DNA of 64,000 nt from Gammaproteobacteria bacterium (GCA_024742415.1 JANSYN010000013.1:1-64000), one strand, 5' to 3'. Shown: positions 1-9,200, numbered from the stretch's first letter. The notes: generated by a model from the letters alone, not told the origin. Program-made: numbers and translations.

Positions 1-128
1 AATGCTATTCCAAGTGCTCGATTAATGTATAAATCTCCATCAAGAACGAGTGCTTGCAAAGGATTGGCAGCCGCCGTGGCGATTGTAGCGCCGAATAACT
101 GCAAGAATTTTCGTCGACCCAGCCCCAT
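1..128 (-). CDS. Integron cassette gene, partial; Tat-exported protein
   Basis: A leftward open frame starts at ATG 128-126 and runs off the left edge after 42 codons. The N-terminus MGLGRRKFLQLFGA has a twin-arginine motif (RRKFLQ) followed by a hydrophobic, alanine-rich stretch ending near ANPLQA, so the product looks like a Tat substrate exported folded. The start lies only 6 bases after a GTTAGGT integron core site, and the gene points away from intI, which is how the first cassette of an integron is arranged. The only ribosome binding site is the AGGTG of the core itself. The visible part does not identify a function, and the rest of the gene and its attC site lie outside the window. Confidence 0.6.
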   Translation of the reverse strand, partial: MGLGRRKFLQLFGATIATAAANPLQALVLDGDLYINRALGIA

Positions 129-133
129 ATAAC

Positions 134-140
134 ACCTAAC
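134..140 (-). other. Integron core site GTTAGGT (attI/cassette junction)
   Basis: Read on the minus strand this is GTTAGGT, matching the integron core consensus GTTRRRY. Crossover occurs after the G, so the cassette would begin TTAGGT and its start codon follows at 128. Together with a divergent intI about 330 bp away, this is best read as the attI recombination point carrying the first cassette. I could not define the partner L site of attI with confidence. Confidence 0.55.
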
Positions 141-403
141 AGCCAAGTATATATATGGGTGTATATAACACTCTGGCCTTGTATGCACGCCCCATATCAA
201 AACCCCCTCAAAATTTTCACGAGCTTTCAAAGACTTATTTTGGATGTCTGTTCAATTCGGTAGAACAATAGCCTATTTTCAAACACTTTTTCATCTTTTC
301 TAACTAGCCCACCAAAGGCCTCCGGCGATTTTATGCAATAGGTTTCAATAAGTTACTACCGCTAATAGTACCCATTCTTCTTGCGGCCCCCTGACGCAGA
401 CGG
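141..403. other. intI-cassette intergenic region (putative attI and cassette promoter)
   Basis: This AT-rich, non-coding stretch lies between the first cassette and the intI promoter and contains alternating AT runs (148-167). In integrons this interval carries attI and the promoter Pc that fires toward the cassettes. I see no leftward -35/-10 pair good enough to name as Pc. No convincing gene is present on either strand. Confidence 0.45.
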
Positions 404-445
404 TTGACGCAACACACATTTATTGTACTGTATATATAACCAGTA
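404..445 (+). promoter_or_regulatory. SOS promoter of intI with LexA box
   Basis: TTGACG (404-409) is followed after 16 bp by TACTGT (426-431). The -10 region lies inside CTGTATATATAACCAG (428-443), a CTG-N10-CAG LexA site. The 20 bp centred on it match the E. coli SOS consensus at 18 positions. LexA bound here would block RNA polymerase. SOS control of intI is established for class 1 and Vibrio integrons. Confidence 0.8.
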
Positions 446-469
446 TAGTGGATGAGGAGTGCTTCCATC

Positions 470-1459
470 ATGGACGACATACGGCCCAACATTCAGAATA
501 ATCCCCCGCGGTTTATGGATCAGGTGCGTAAGAGCCTGCGTGATAACGGCTACGCCTTTCAAACCGAGAAGACCTACCTGCACTGGATCAGACGGTTTAT
601 TCTTTTTCACAAGAAGGCGCATCCGCAGCACATGGGTGAGTTACAGATCAACGCCTTCTTGAGCCACCTGGGCAATCAACGTAATTGTTCACCTGCAACA
701 CAGCGCGTGGCGCTCAACGCGCTCATTTTTCTGTTCCGCAAGCATCTTCAAAAAGACATCGAGCCGTTGGATTTCGAAAAGGCCCGCTTCAAGCGCCGCC
801 TGCCGGTGGTACTTAGTCATATTGAGGTGCAGAAGATCCTTGCGCAGCTGCCAGACCGCTATCGTTTGATGGTGTCTTTGATCTACGGGTCCGGCGTACG
901 CCAGGCCGAACTACTCAACCTTCGTGTGAAGGATCTTGATTTTGAGATAAGCACGCTTACAGTGCGTTGTGGCAAAGGCGGTAAGGATCGCACAACACTG
1001 CTTCCGCAAAGCCTGCAGGACTCTCTGCTGGCGCAGATTGAATTCGTTAAGAAACAACATGCACGCGATACCGAAGACGGTTTTGGCGAAGTCCACATGC
1101 CCCATGCGCTGGCGCGCAAGTACCCCAACGCGGCAAGGGAGATCGGCTGGCAGTTTTTGTTTCCTGCTACTACCGTTGGCACCTGCCCACGTACCGGGGT
1201 ATTGCGGCGTCATCATTTGCACCATTCCGCACTGCGTAAACATGTAACTCGCGCCCGCCGTGCCGCAGGCATCGTGAAGCCCGTGTCATCCCATACGTTT
1301 CGGCATAGTTTTGCCACACGATTATTGCAGCAGGGCTACGACCTGCGCACTATCCAGAAGCTGCTGGGGCACAGTGATGTGCGCACAACAGAAATTTATA
1401 CCCATGTTCTTGGCCGTGGGGCGATGGGCGTGATCAGCCCGGTGGATTCCTCAATTTGA
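470..1459 (+). CDS. intI: Integron integrase (IntI tyrosine recombinase)
   Basis: Site-specific tyrosine recombinase that moves gene cassettes between attC and attI sites. From the chosen ATG (470) it has 329 residues. An N-terminal SAM-like DNA-binding domain (about 15-100) is followed by the catalytic domain. Visible catalytic residues are R in GSGVRQAELL, K in GKGGKDR, the HTFRHSFAT box, H in LLGHSD and Y in EIYTH. The segment with ALARKYPNA followed by W and FLFP is the extra helix found only in IntI proteins, which separates it from XerC/D. ATG 470 is preferred over ATG 452 because GAGGAG lies 10 bases upstream. It is divergent from the cassette, and its promoter is overlapped by a LexA box. 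The frame is intact, so the enzyme is probably functional. Confidence 0.93.
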   Translation: MDDIRPNIQNNPPRFMDQVRKSLRDNGYAFQTEKTYLHWIRRFILFHKKAHPQHMGELQINAFLSHLGNQRNCSPATQRVALNALIFLFRKHLQKDIEPLDFEKARFKRRLPVVLSHIEVQKILAQLPDRYRLMVSLIYGSGVRQAELLNLRVKDLDFEISTLTVRCGKGGKDRTTLLPQSLQDSLLAQIEFVKKQHARDTEDGFGEVHMPHALARKYPNAAREIGWQFLFPATTVGTCPRTGVLRRHHLHHSALRKHVTRARRAAGIVKPVSSHTFRHSFATRLLQQGYDLRTIQKLLGHSDVRTTEIYTHVLGRGAMGVISPVDSSI

Positions 1460-1728
1460 GCCGCCACGGGTTTCGCCCGCTGACGCAGCTCACTGCCGTA
1501 ATCGATGCAGTCAAAACGGCGAAAGTCTGCCTCGTAGCCACGCAGCTTTTTCTTCCAGCGCGCCATTGCCGATGCGTTACCCCCCTTGCGTCGCAAATCC
1601 GTGTAGTGATCGATGCGTTCACGCAGCTGTTGGCACTGCGCCAGCGAAGCGGTCTGTGCACCGGCCGGTAGCACTGCTGCAGCAGTCAACAGGCAGGCGG
1701 CAAGGCGATATGCTTTGGGTGTGCTCAT
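1396..1728 (-). CDS. Small secreted protein of unknown function
   Basis: 110 residues, not recognised. It has a Sec signal peptide (about residues 1-24, cleavage near AGA/QT). The mature part is charged and helical with two cysteines (in QCQQL and FDCIDYG), which could form a periplasmic disulfide. An excellent ribosome binding site (AGGAGG, 7 bases before ATG 1728) supports translation. Its last 64 bases overlap the 3' end of intI on the opposite strand, so its C-terminal 20 residues are read from the antisense of the intI tail. This suggests the two genes were brought together end to end and that the tail may not be ancestral. It separates intI from dnaE2. Confidence 0.6.
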   Translation of the reverse strand: MSTPKAYRLAACLLTAAAVLPAGAQTASLAQCQQLRERIDHYTDLRRKGGNASAMARWKKKLRGYEADFRRFDCIDYGSELRQRAKPVAAQIEESTGLITPIAPRPRTWV

Positions 1729-1842
1729 TATTGCCCTCCTTGGGATAGCCTTAAGCTAACGCTGAACCTGCCTTCACCCAACATCCGATGTGGCTGTCTT
1801 GGCGGGATTTTCAATCATTTGCGCTCTTTCGGCTTCTGGCGT

Positions 1843-1884
1843 TTGCAATCTGCCAGATTTGTAATACTGTATAAATGTACAGTA
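1843..1884 (+). promoter_or_regulatory. SOS promoter of dnaE2 with LexA box
   Basis: TTGCAA (1843-1848), a 16-bp spacer and TACTGT (1865-1870) form a promoter of the same layout as that of intI. The perfect palindromic ends CTGT-N8-ACAG (1867-1882) form a LexA box overlapping the -10, with 18 of 20 matches to the E. coli consensus. It sits 25 bp before the dnaE2 start codon, so dnaE2 has its own SOS control. Confidence 0.85.
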
Positions 1885-1907
1885 TAATTAGATGAGCGCA
1901 ATCCAGC

Positions 1908-4900
1908 ATGTCCTACGCCGAACTCCACTGCCTGAGCTGCTACAGCTTCTTGCGCGGCGCCTCTCACCCTCATGAACTGGTGGAGCGGGCTGCCGCACTC
2001 GGTTATCGCGCCATAGCCATTACCGATGAGTGCTCACTGGCCGGTGTAGTAAAGGCGCATGTTGCGGCCAAACGCACCGGCATCAAGCTGATTGTGGGTA
2101 GCGAATTACATCTTGAAGAGGGTATACAGCTGCTGGCCCTGGCACCCAGCCGCAGCGCTTATGCAGAGCTATCCGGGCTTATCAGTATGGCACGCCGGCG
2201 CAGTCCGAAGGGCGAGTACCGCGTCACCCTGCGCGATGTGATTTTTCATCTGAAGCGCTGCCTGATCATCTGGTTACCGCAAGATGACAACACCACTACC
2301 CGCGCCTACGGCCTGCAGCTGAGCCGGCTATGCAAAGAGCGCCTGTGGCTTGGCGTTAGCCGCCTGCTGGGCAATGATGAAATCCGCCACTACCAGATGT
2401 TGGCGCAACTTGCGCAGGAACTGCGCCTGCCAATGCTCGCCTGTGGCGATGTGCGTATGCACACTGCCGCACGCAAGCCACTGCACGACGTTTTTACGGC
2501 ACTACACCACAACACCACTATCGAGCAGCTTGGGCGCAGGCGGCTGGGTAACAGCCAGCAGCATTTACGCAGCATTGGGCGCCTGAAGCGTCTTTACCCC
2601 GCCGCCCTGCTCAAAGAAACACTCCATGTTGCCCAGCAGTGCCACTTCACGCTGGACGAACTGCGCTATGAATACCCTGAAGAAGTGGTACCCAGTGAAC
2701 ACTCCGCCAATAGCTACCTGCGCACTCTCGTGGCACAGGGTGCGCAGGCGCGCTGGTCCAGCGGCACGCCTGCAGCAATTCAGTCACGTATTGATAAAGA
2801 ACTCACACTCATTGAGGAGCTGAATTACGAGTACTACTTCCTCACGGTGTATGACATCGTAAAATTTGCACGCCAGCGCAACATCCTGTGCCAGGGCCGT
2901 GGCTCTGCTGCAAACTCGGTCGTGTGTTACTGCCTGTTCATCACTGAAGTCTCACCAGAGCAAATCTCTTTGTTGTTCGAGCGCTTCATTTCCAGGGAGC
3001 GCGACGAACCGCCGGATATTGACGTTGACTTCGAGCACGAGCGTCGTGAAGAGGTTATTCAATACATTTATGAAAAGTACTCCCGCCGCCGTGCCGCACT
3101 GGCCGCCACCGTGATTACTTATCGGTCACGCAGTGCAGTGCGCGACGTTGGTAAGGCGCTGGGCCTGGATCCGGTTTTTGTTGACGACCTGGCCAAGTCA
3201 ATGGCCTGGTGGGATCGCACAGCAGATCTGGCCAAACGCTTTGAAGAACAGGGCGTTGCCGGGCACAGCCAACAGGCCGAGCTGTTTTACACCATGGTGC
3301 AGCAGATCCTCGGCTTTCCGCGCCACTTGTCGCAGCATGTTGGCGGCTTTGTGATTACCCGCAGTCCTATGTCAACGCTGGTACCGATAGAAAACGCCAG
3401 CATGCCTGACCGCACCGTTATTCAGTGGGACAAAGAAGACATAGAAGCACTGGGGCTACTCAAGGTTGATGTCCTCGCGCTGGGTATGTTGTCGGCCATT
3501 CGCAAAAGCCTGCAGATGGTTCACCGCTATTGCCCTGGCATTAAAACCATCAGCGATATTCCCAGGGAAGATGCCGCCACTTACCGCATGCTGCAAAAAG
3601 CCGACACGGTTGGGGTATTTCAGATCGAATCACGCGCGCAGATGTCCATGCTGCCAAGACTCAGGCCGGATAAGTTCTACGACCTGGTCATACAGATCGC
3701 CATCGTCCGCCCCGGCCCCATCCAGGGCGACATGGTGCACCCTTACCTGCGACGCAAACAGGGCAAGGAAGATGTCACCTACCCCAGCGAAGAAATAAAA
3801 GAAGTGCTGGAGCGCACGCTGGGCGTGCCCATATTCCAGGAGCAGGTTATTCGGCTGGCAATGGTGGCAGCGGGCTTTTCCGGTGGTGAGGCCGACCAAC
3901 TACGCCGCGCAATTACCAACTGGGGCAAAAATTCCACGCTGCTGACCTTTGAGCAGAAGCTCACCAGGGGCATGATAGAGCGCGGCTACGATGAAGACTT
4001 CGCGCGCCGCCTGTTCGAGCAAATCAAGGGGTTTGGTGGATACGGCTTTCCAGAGTCCCACTCTGCCAGCTTTGCCTTGCTGGCTTATGTGTCAGCGTGG
4101 CTGAAACGTCACCACCCGGCAGCCTTTGTTGTGGGCCTGCTCAATAGCTTACCCATGGGGTTTTACAGCCCCTCTCAGTTGATACAGGATGCGCAACGCC
4201 ACGGCGTTACGGTACTGCCCATCGACGTCAATCATTCACACTGGGATCACCAACTACTGGATGCCAGGAGCAGCGTACAGCAACAGGCACCCATCCGCCT
4301 CGGCCTTCGCCTGGTGAAGGGGCTCAGCCGCGAGGGTGCCGAACGTATCATCGAGGCGCGTGCTCATGCGCCCTTTCGCCAGATCAGCCAACTGCGCCAA
4401 CAGGCCCATCTTGATAAGCGCGACATGGAAGCACTGGCCGACGCCGATGCGCTGAAGTCATTAAGCGGCCACCGCCATCAGTCCCAGTGGCAGATTATGG
4501 CGTTGGAGCAGCCCAAACCCCTGTTGCTGCATGAGCAATCCAGGCCCTCCACCTACTTTGATGATGCCGTGCAGCTGCCCGCCCCCGGTATCGCCGAAGA
4601 AGTGCTGTCAGACTACCGCGCAACTGGTGTTACGCTGCGCGCCCACCCGATGAGCCTGTTACGAGGCCGTCCCCCCTTCAACCGCTGCAAGCGCCATACG
4701 GATCTACCCGGCCTTGGCAATAAACGGTTCGTACGCATTGCCGGCCTGGTCACCTGTCGGCAGCGGCCAGGCAGCGCTTCGGGGGTGCTGTTTCTTACCC
4801 TGGAAGACGAAACCGGCAACAGTAACGTGGTGGTATGGAAGAGCACCCAGGAGCAATTCCGCCAGGCACTGATGACGGGAAAGTTGCTGGTTGTTAACGG

Positions 4901-5006
4901 CATTGTGGAACAAAAAGACAACGTCATTCACGTAATAGCAGGAGCGCTGTATGACTATAGCTGCGAACTACAGAACCTGGCCGTCACATCACGTAACTTT
5001 CATTAA
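1908..5006 (+). CDS. dnaE2: Error-prone DNA polymerase DnaE2
   Basis: C-family DNA polymerase alpha-subunit homologue of 1032 residues, full length for DnaE2. In other bacteria it carries out SOS-induced translesion synthesis together with ImuB and ImuA. The PHP domain starts at residue 1 (AELHCLSCYSFLRGASHP), the palm has the catalytic acidic stretch EPPDIDVDFEHERREEV, and a C-terminal OB-fold region ends in SRNFH. The short linker style and lack of a long beta-binding tail separate it from DnaE1. It is transcribed alone behind its own LexA box. The imuA and imuB genes that usually precede it are absent here. The Shine-Dalgarno sequence is weak. Confidence 0.95.
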   Translation: MSYAELHCLSCYSFLRGASHPHELVERAAALGYRAIAITDECSLAGVVKAHVAAKRTGIKLIVGSELHLEEGIQLLALAPSRSAYAELSGLISMARRRSPKGEYRVTLRDVIFHLKRCLIIWLPQDDNTTTRAYGLQLSRLCKERLWLGVSRLLGNDEIRHYQMLAQLAQELRLPMLACGDVRMHTAARKPLHDVFTALHHNTTIEQLGRRRLGNSQQHLRSIGRLKRLYPAALLKETLHVAQQCHFTLDELRYEYPEEVVPSEHSANSYLRTLVAQGAQARWSSGTPAAIQSRIDKELTLIEELNYEYYFLTVYDIVKFARQRNILCQGRGSAANSVVCYCLFITEVSPEQISLLFERFISRERDEPPDIDVDFEHERREEVIQYIYEKYSRRRAALAATVITYRSRSAVRDVGKALGLDPVFVDDLAKSMAWWDRTADLAKRFEEQGVAGHSQQAELFYTMVQQILGFPRHLSQHVGGFVITRSPMSTLVPIENASMPDRTVIQWDKEDIEALGLLKVDVLALGMLSAIRKSLQMVHRYCPGIKTISDIPREDAATYRMLQKADTVGVFQIESRAQMSMLPRLRPDKFYDLVIQIAIVRPGPIQGDMVHPYLRRKQGKEDVTYPSEEIKEVLERTLGVPIFQEQVIRLAMVAAGFSGGEADQLRRAITNWGKNSTLLTFEQKLTRGMIERGYDEDFARRLFEQIKGFGGYGFPESHSASFALLAYVSAWLKRHHPAAFVVGLLNSLPMGFYSPSQLIQDAQRHGVTVLPIDVNHSHWDHQLLDARSSVQQQAPIRLGLRLVKGLSREGAERIIEARAHAPFRQISQLRQQAHLDKRDMEALADADALKSLSGHRHQSQWQIMALEQPKPLLLHEQSRPSTYFDDAVQLPAPGIAEEVLSDYRATGVTLRAHPMSLLRGRPPFNRCKRHTDLPGLGNKRFVRIAGLVTCRQRPGSASGVLFLTLEDETGNSNVVVWKSTQEQFRQALMTGKLLVVNGIVEQKDNVIHVIAGALYDYSCELQNLAVTSRNFH

Positions 5007-5058
5007 GGCGCCACCTCTACCGCACGAAAAGGGCAAGGCAACAACATACCAGGAAGCA

Positions 5059-5084
5059 CAAAAAAGCCCCCGCGACGGGGCTTT
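5059..5084 (-). terminator. Rho-independent terminator of argG
   Basis: AAAGCCCC (5063-5070) pairs with GGGGCTTT (5077-5084) around a 6-base loop. On the minus strand the stem is followed by a run of T, so it serves argG. It lies between the convergent dnaE2 and argG genes and could also slow dnaE2 read-through. Confidence 0.8.
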
Positions 5085-5205
5085 ACCAGGGCAATACCGC
5101 CGAGGGCCATGAGCCCGCCGGCGCGTAAACGGGCTGTAACAGCCAAAGGCAGGCGCACCAGCTGTAAGCAAACACAGGCTGCATAAAAACGCAGCAGGTG
5201 CCGAG

Positions 5206-6429
5206 CTATAAGGGCGAGCGCCCCTTTTTCGCGGCAATACGCAGGCGTAATGCATTAAGCTTGATAAAGCCCTCGGCATCAGCCTGGTCATAGGCGCCTG
5301 CGTCATCTTCAAAGGTCGCGATGCTTTCATCAAACAGACTATCGGCAGACTGGCGGCCAACAACAATCACATTGCCCTTGTACAACTTCAACCGCACCTT
5401 GCCATTCACCACCTGCTGCGAATCATCAATCGCCACCTGCAGCATCTTGCGCTCGGGCGACCACCAATAGCCGTTGTAAATCAGCTTGGCATAGCGCGGC
5501 ATGAGCTCATCCTTGAGATGGGCAACCTCGCGATCCAGCGTCAGCGATTCGATCGCGCGGTGGGCCTTCAACATGATGGTGCCGCCCGGGGTTTCATAGC
5601 AGCCACGCGATTTCATGCCCACATAGCGGTTCTCTACCAGGTCATCACGCCCTATACCGTTGGCACCGCCCACCTTGTTGAGCTGTTCCAACACGGTAGC
5701 CGGGCTCATGGCCTGGCCATCAATGGCCACGATGTCGCCGCGCTCAAAATCGATCTCAATGTACGTCGGCGTATCTGGCGCGGCCTCGGGGCTTACGCTC
5801 CAGCGCCACATGTCTTCTTCAGGTTCGCTCCAGGGGTTCTCCAGCATGTCGCCCTCATAGGAAATATGCAGCAGGTTGGCATCCATCGAATAGGGTGACT
5901 TCTTCTGGGCACTGGCATAATCCACCGGGATATCATGTTGCTTGCAATAGGCCATCAGCGATTCCCGCGAGCCCAGGTCCCATTCGCGCCAGGGCGCGAT
6001 GACTTTGATACCCGGCTTCAGCGCATAGGCGCCCAATTCGAACCGCACCTGGTCATTACCCTTGCCGGTGGCACCGTGCGAGATGGCATCAGCGCCGGTT
6101 TCATTGGCGATCTCAATGAGGCGCTTGGCGATCAGCGGGCGGGCGATCGAAGTGCCCAGCAGGTACTCTCCTTCGTACACGGTGTTTGCACGAAACATGG
6201 GAAACACGTAGTCACGCACGAACTCCTCGCGCAGGTCATCGATGTAGATCTCCTTGATGCCCATGGCTCTGGCCTTGGCGCGGGCGGGTTCTACTTCTTC
6301 TCCCTGGCCGATGTCGGCGGTGAAGGTCACCACCTCGCAGTTGTAGGTGTCCTGCAACCAACGGGCAATGACTGAGGTATCAAGGCCGCCTGAGTAGGCC
6401 AACACAACTTTACTGACTTCCGCGGACAT
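5206..6429 (-). CDS. argG: Argininosuccinate synthase
   Basis: Joins citrulline and aspartate with ATP to give argininosuccinate, the penultimate step of arginine synthesis, in the cytoplasm. With the start at ATG 6429 it has 407 residues, the usual length. The N-terminal ATP pyrophosphatase P-loop is [16 protein letters not shown]. Further on are [15 protein letters not shown] and the substrate-binding [12 protein letters not shown]-type region. The start MSAEVSKV was chosen over the upstream MYW codon because it fits the family N-terminus. It is a single gene, divergent from pyrC, with its own terminator. Control by arginine through ArgR is possible, but I saw no clear operator. Confidence 0.97.
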   Translation of the reverse strand: MSAEVSKVVLAYSGGLDTSVIARWLQDTYNCEVVTFTADIGQGEEVEPARAKARAMGIKEIYIDDLREEFVRDYVFPMFRANTVYEGEYLLGTSIARPLIAKRLIEIANETGADAISHGATGKGNDQVRFELGAYALKPGIKVIAPWREWDLGSRESLMAYCKQHDIPVDYASAQKKSPYSMDANLLHISYEGDMLENPWSEPEEDMWRWSVSPEAAPDTPTYIEIDFERGDIVAIDGQAMSPATVLEQLNKVGGANGIGRDDLVENRYVGMKSRGCYETPGGTIMLKAHRAIESLTLDREVAHLKDELMPRYAKLIYNGYWWSPERKMLQVAIDDSQQVVNGKVRLKLYKGNVIVVGRQSADSLFDESIATFEDDAGAYDQADAEGFIKLNALRLRIAAKKGRSPL

Positions 6430-6619
6430 GGTTTCGCTGCTCCAATACAATAAACAATGAATGACACTTGCATGTCGCGCGTGTCACTGAAAGGGCGCAC
6501 ATTCTACTCTTGACGCCGTGCAAATCCCAGTGCGGCGCCACCGCGGCCTGCTTCATTTCATGCCGGGCATTTCGATGTGGTAGCATGCACCTCTGTTTTC
6601 TTTTGGCACAAGGCTGCAC

Positions 6620-7657
6620 GTGTCCCACCTGACGATTTCCCGCCCTGACGACTGGCATGTTCATCTTCGTGATGGCGATGCACTACCACACACCTGCAAG
6701 GATATGGCCCGCTACTTTGGCAGGGCCATTGTTATGCCAAACCTCACGCCACCGGTGGCAACGGTGGCCGATGCACTGGCCTACCGCGAGCGCATACTGG
6801 CAGCCATGAAAGGGCTGCCGCGCCAGTTCGACCCACTGATGACCCTCTACCTGACGCAAAACACCAGCGCCGAAGATGTACGCCAGGCGGCGCAAACGCC
6901 CCAGGTGCATGCCATCAAGCTGTATCCTGCGGGCGCAACTACCAATTCTGCCGCGGGCGTGGCGCACATCGAGGCCATCTCGCCGGTGCTGGAGGCCATG
7001 GAAGCCGTCGACCTCCCACTATTGGTGCATGGTGAGGTGACTGATCACACCGTCGACATCTTTGATCGCGAAAAAGTCTTTATCGACCAGCACCTTGCGC
7101 CCATCGCCCAGCGCTTTCCCGAGTTGCGCATTGTGCTTGAGCACATTACCACTGCTGATGCCGTCGACTTTGTCATTGACGCGTCGCCGCGCGTTGCCGC
7201 AACCATTACCGCGCACCATCTGTTGTTCAATCGCAATGACATGCTCGTTGGCGGTATTCGCCCCCACTACTACTGCCTGCCCATACTGAAGCGCAATACG
7301 CATCAGGCGGCGCTGGTCAACGCGGCGGTCTCTGGCAACCCGAAGTTTTTTCTGGGCACGGATTCAGCACCACACACCACGGGCAGCAAGGAATCAAGCT
7401 GCGGCTGTGCCGGCGTGTATACAGCGCACGGCGCTATCGAATTCTACGCCGAGGTGTTTGAAGACGCCGGCGCGCTGGACAAACTCGAAGGGTTTGCCAG
7501 CCACTTTGGCCCGGATTTTTACCGGCTACCGCGCAACCAGGACACCATCACCCTGCGCAAGGAAAGCTGGCAGGTCGATACCGCACTCCCACTGGGCGCG
7601 GAGACCCTGACTCCACTCTACGCAGGGCAGTCGCTGGGTTGGCGCGTGGATGACTGA
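6620..7657 (+). CDS. pyrC: Dihydroorotase (class II, PyrC)
   Basis: Zinc amidohydrolase that cyclises carbamoyl-aspartate to dihydroorotate in pyrimidine synthesis. 345 residues, starting at GTG 6620. Metal ligands are visible in [10 protein letters not shown], and the carbamylated lysine lies in AIKLYPAG. Further ligands are in LPLLVHGEV and LEHITT, with the catalytic aspartate in FLGTDSAPH. The length and motifs fit the E. coli PyrC type. The stop overlaps the start of rnt by 8 bases, so the two are co-translated. It opens a two-gene operon divergent from argG. Confidence 0.97.
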   Translation: MSHLTISRPDDWHVHLRDGDALPHTCKDMARYFGRAIVMPNLTPPVATVADALAYRERILAAMKGLPRQFDPLMTLYLTQNTSAEDVRQAAQTPQVHAIKLYPAGATTNSAAGVAHIEAISPVLEAMEAVDLPLLVHGEVTDHTVDIFDREKVFIDQHLAPIAQRFPELRIVLEHITTADAVDFVIDASPRVAATITAHHLLFNRNDMLVGGIRPHYYCLPILKRNTHQAALVNAAVSGNPKFFLGTDSAPHTTGSKESSCGCAGVYTAHGAIEFYAEVFEDAGALDKLEGFASHFGPDFYRLPRNQDTITLRKESWQVDTALPLGAETLTPLYAGQSLGWRVDD

Positions 7658-8300
7658 GTTTGACGATAAAGCGGTGGCGCACCACCTGCGCGACCGCTTC
7701 AGGGGCTTCCTGCCGGTGGTGGTCGATGTGGAAACCGGTGGTTTCGTATGCAGCACCGACGCCATACTGGAAGTCGCGGCCACCACGCTGCGTATGGACG
7801 ACGACGGCGTGCTCGGTGTGCATCGCACCTACAACTTCAACGTAACGCCCTTTGAGGGCGCCAACCTTGAGCAGTCCGCGCTGGATTTCACCGGCATAGA
7901 CCCTTACCACCCTTTTCGACAAGCGGTACCCGAGGAAGAGGCACTAAACGAGCTGTTTCGCGTATTGCGCAAAGAGATACGTGACCAGGGTTGCTCCCGC
8001 GCCATTCTGGTCGGGCACAATGCACATTTCGATGCGGGCTTTATCAACGCCGCCGTGGAGCGCTGCAACATCAAGCGTAACCCCTTCCACCCGTTTACCT
8101 TCTTCGACACGGCAACGCTGTCTGGTTTGGCCTATGGCCAGACGGTACTGGCCAAAGCCTGCGCCGAAGCAGGCATACCCTTCGACAATGATTCAGCCCA
8201 CTCCGCCGCCTACGATGCAGAGCGCACCGCAGAGCTTTTCTGTGAGATCGTCAATCGGTGGCGTGAATCCGGCGGCTGGATGCCGGAGTTTTCCGCCTAG
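7650..8300 (+). CDS. rnt: Ribonuclease T
   Basis: DEDD-family 3'-5' exoribonuclease that trims the 3' ends of tRNA and other stable RNAs. 216 residues. The ExoI motif [10 protein letters not shown], ExoII around [11 protein letters not shown] and ExoIII with [13 protein letters not shown] are all visible, so the four acidic residues and the histidine are in place. It overlaps the end of pyrC, a neighbour pairing I know from Pseudomonas. Length and motifs are ordinary. Confidence 0.96.
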   Translation: MTEFDDKAVAHHLRDRFRGFLPVVVDVETGGFVCSTDAILEVAATTLRMDDDGVLGVHRTYNFNVTPFEGANLEQSALDFTGIDPYHPFRQAVPEEEALNELFRVLRKEIRDQGCSRAILVGHNAHFDAGFINAAVERCNIKRNPFHPFTFFDTATLSGLAYGQTVLAKACAEAGIPFDNDSAHSAAYDAERTAELFCEIVNRWRESGGWMPEFSA

Positions 8301-8326
8301 CGGTACCCTGGCGATGGCGGCTGCAT

Positions 8327-8926
8327 TTATGCCTCGCCGCTGACCTGCGAGAGCATCATATCCACCTCTTGCATCAGTTCATCCAGTTCATCAATTCCCA
8401 GCAACTCGTACTTCAGCGCTTCATCAAAGGGCAGCAGTTGAATCAGGGTATAGGCCACTTGCCACGCCTGATTGTAATCGACCGGCAGGTTCAGGCTTCG
8501 CACATGAGGATGCGCCTCCAGGCCCTGCAGTACCTCAAGCACTGGCTGCCAAACCTCCAGCATACGCGCCGATGGCGGCGGCTCGCGTAACGCAACCTGG
8601 CCAACAATAAGGCCATTGGCACGCGTCTCAATCGACGCAAGGTCAAAGCGCTGAACGCCCTCTATCGTGACCCCCAGCAAACCGTTGGATAGCTGGTCCC
8701 AATCTACGATCTTCGCCGTGCTGCCGTAATCGCCCAGGTGCGGCGCGGCGCTACCACGCTGCGCCACTTCAGCGCCGCGCCGAATCCATACAACACCAAA
8801 CTCAATGCCATCGCGCAGACTGTCCTTGACCAGGTCGAGGTAGCGCGGCTCAAAAATCTGCAGCGGCATGCGCCCGTAGGGCAAAAGTACCGAACCCAAC
8901 GGAAACAGGGGTAATTCAGTCAACAC
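8327..8926 (-). CDS. LON peptidase substrate-binding domain protein
   Basis: 199 residues containing only the N-terminal Lon domain (ELPLFPLGSVLLPYGRMPLQIFEPRYLDLV at residues 3-32). There is no AAA or protease domain, so it is not a Lon protease. Such proteins are common and their role is not established. It is the last gene of a leftward three-gene operon (exporter, cysteine-cluster protein, this gene) and overlaps its upstream neighbour by 11 bases. Confidence 0.85.
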   Translation of the reverse strand: MLTELPLFPLGSVLLPYGRMPLQIFEPRYLDLVKDSLRDGIEFGVVWIRRGAEVAQRGSAAPHLGDYGSTAKIVDWDQLSNGLLGVTIEGVQRFDLASIETRANGLIVGQVALREPPPSARMLEVWQPVLEVLQGLEAHPHVRSLNLPVDYNQAWQVAYTLIQLLPFDEALKYELLGIDELDELMQEVDMMLSQVSGEA

Positions 8927-9200
8927 GGTGCTCTGGCCTCCGGTGCGTCGGCAAGGTGGCTTGTTCCAGTTCAGACAAAATGAGCAAGGCTTCGTCGCGG
9001 TCCCGGCCGCAGTAGTTCACTTCAGCCTGAAACTGCGTACACGCTGCAGGACGGCGCGCATCGCCAAACAATCCGCAGGCTTTTTCAGCACTCAAATGCA
9101 CGCAGGCCACACCCGCAGGTTTACCCTGCGGCATGCCGTAAAAGGGCTGCACAATAGACGGCGCGATACAGCAGGCACCACAGCCGGTGCGACATTCCAT
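8916..9200 (-). CDS. YkgJ-family cysteine cluster protein
   Basis: 94 residues with a start at ATG 9200 (MECRTGCGACC). The longer upstream frame would run back into the exporter gene. Conserved cysteines are C3, C7, C10 and C11, then the CVHL, CGLF and AACTQF groups, matching the UPF0153/YkgJ zinc- or iron-binding cluster family. The biochemical function is unknown. It begins 14 bases after the exporter stop and overlaps the LON-domain gene, so all three are probably one transcript. Confidence 0.85.
   Translation of the reverse strand: MECRTGCGACCIAPSIVQPFYGMPQGKPAGVACVHLSAEKACGLFGDARRPAACTQFQAEVNYCGRDRDEALLILSELEQATLPTHRRPEHRVD

Noticed and set aside
362-631. Leftward gene overlapping the intI start
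   Set aside because: It lies antisense to the conserved integrase N-terminus and across its promoter, with no start signal or recognisable domain.
1892-1975. Short peptide frame starting at ATG 1892 just before dnaE2
   Set aside because: It overlaps the dnaE2 N-terminus in another phase, has no similarity to ImuB, and probably arises by chance.
6430-6619. ArgR operator between argG and pyrC
   Set aside because: Only one poor half-site (TGAAT near 6457) was seen, not enough for a call.
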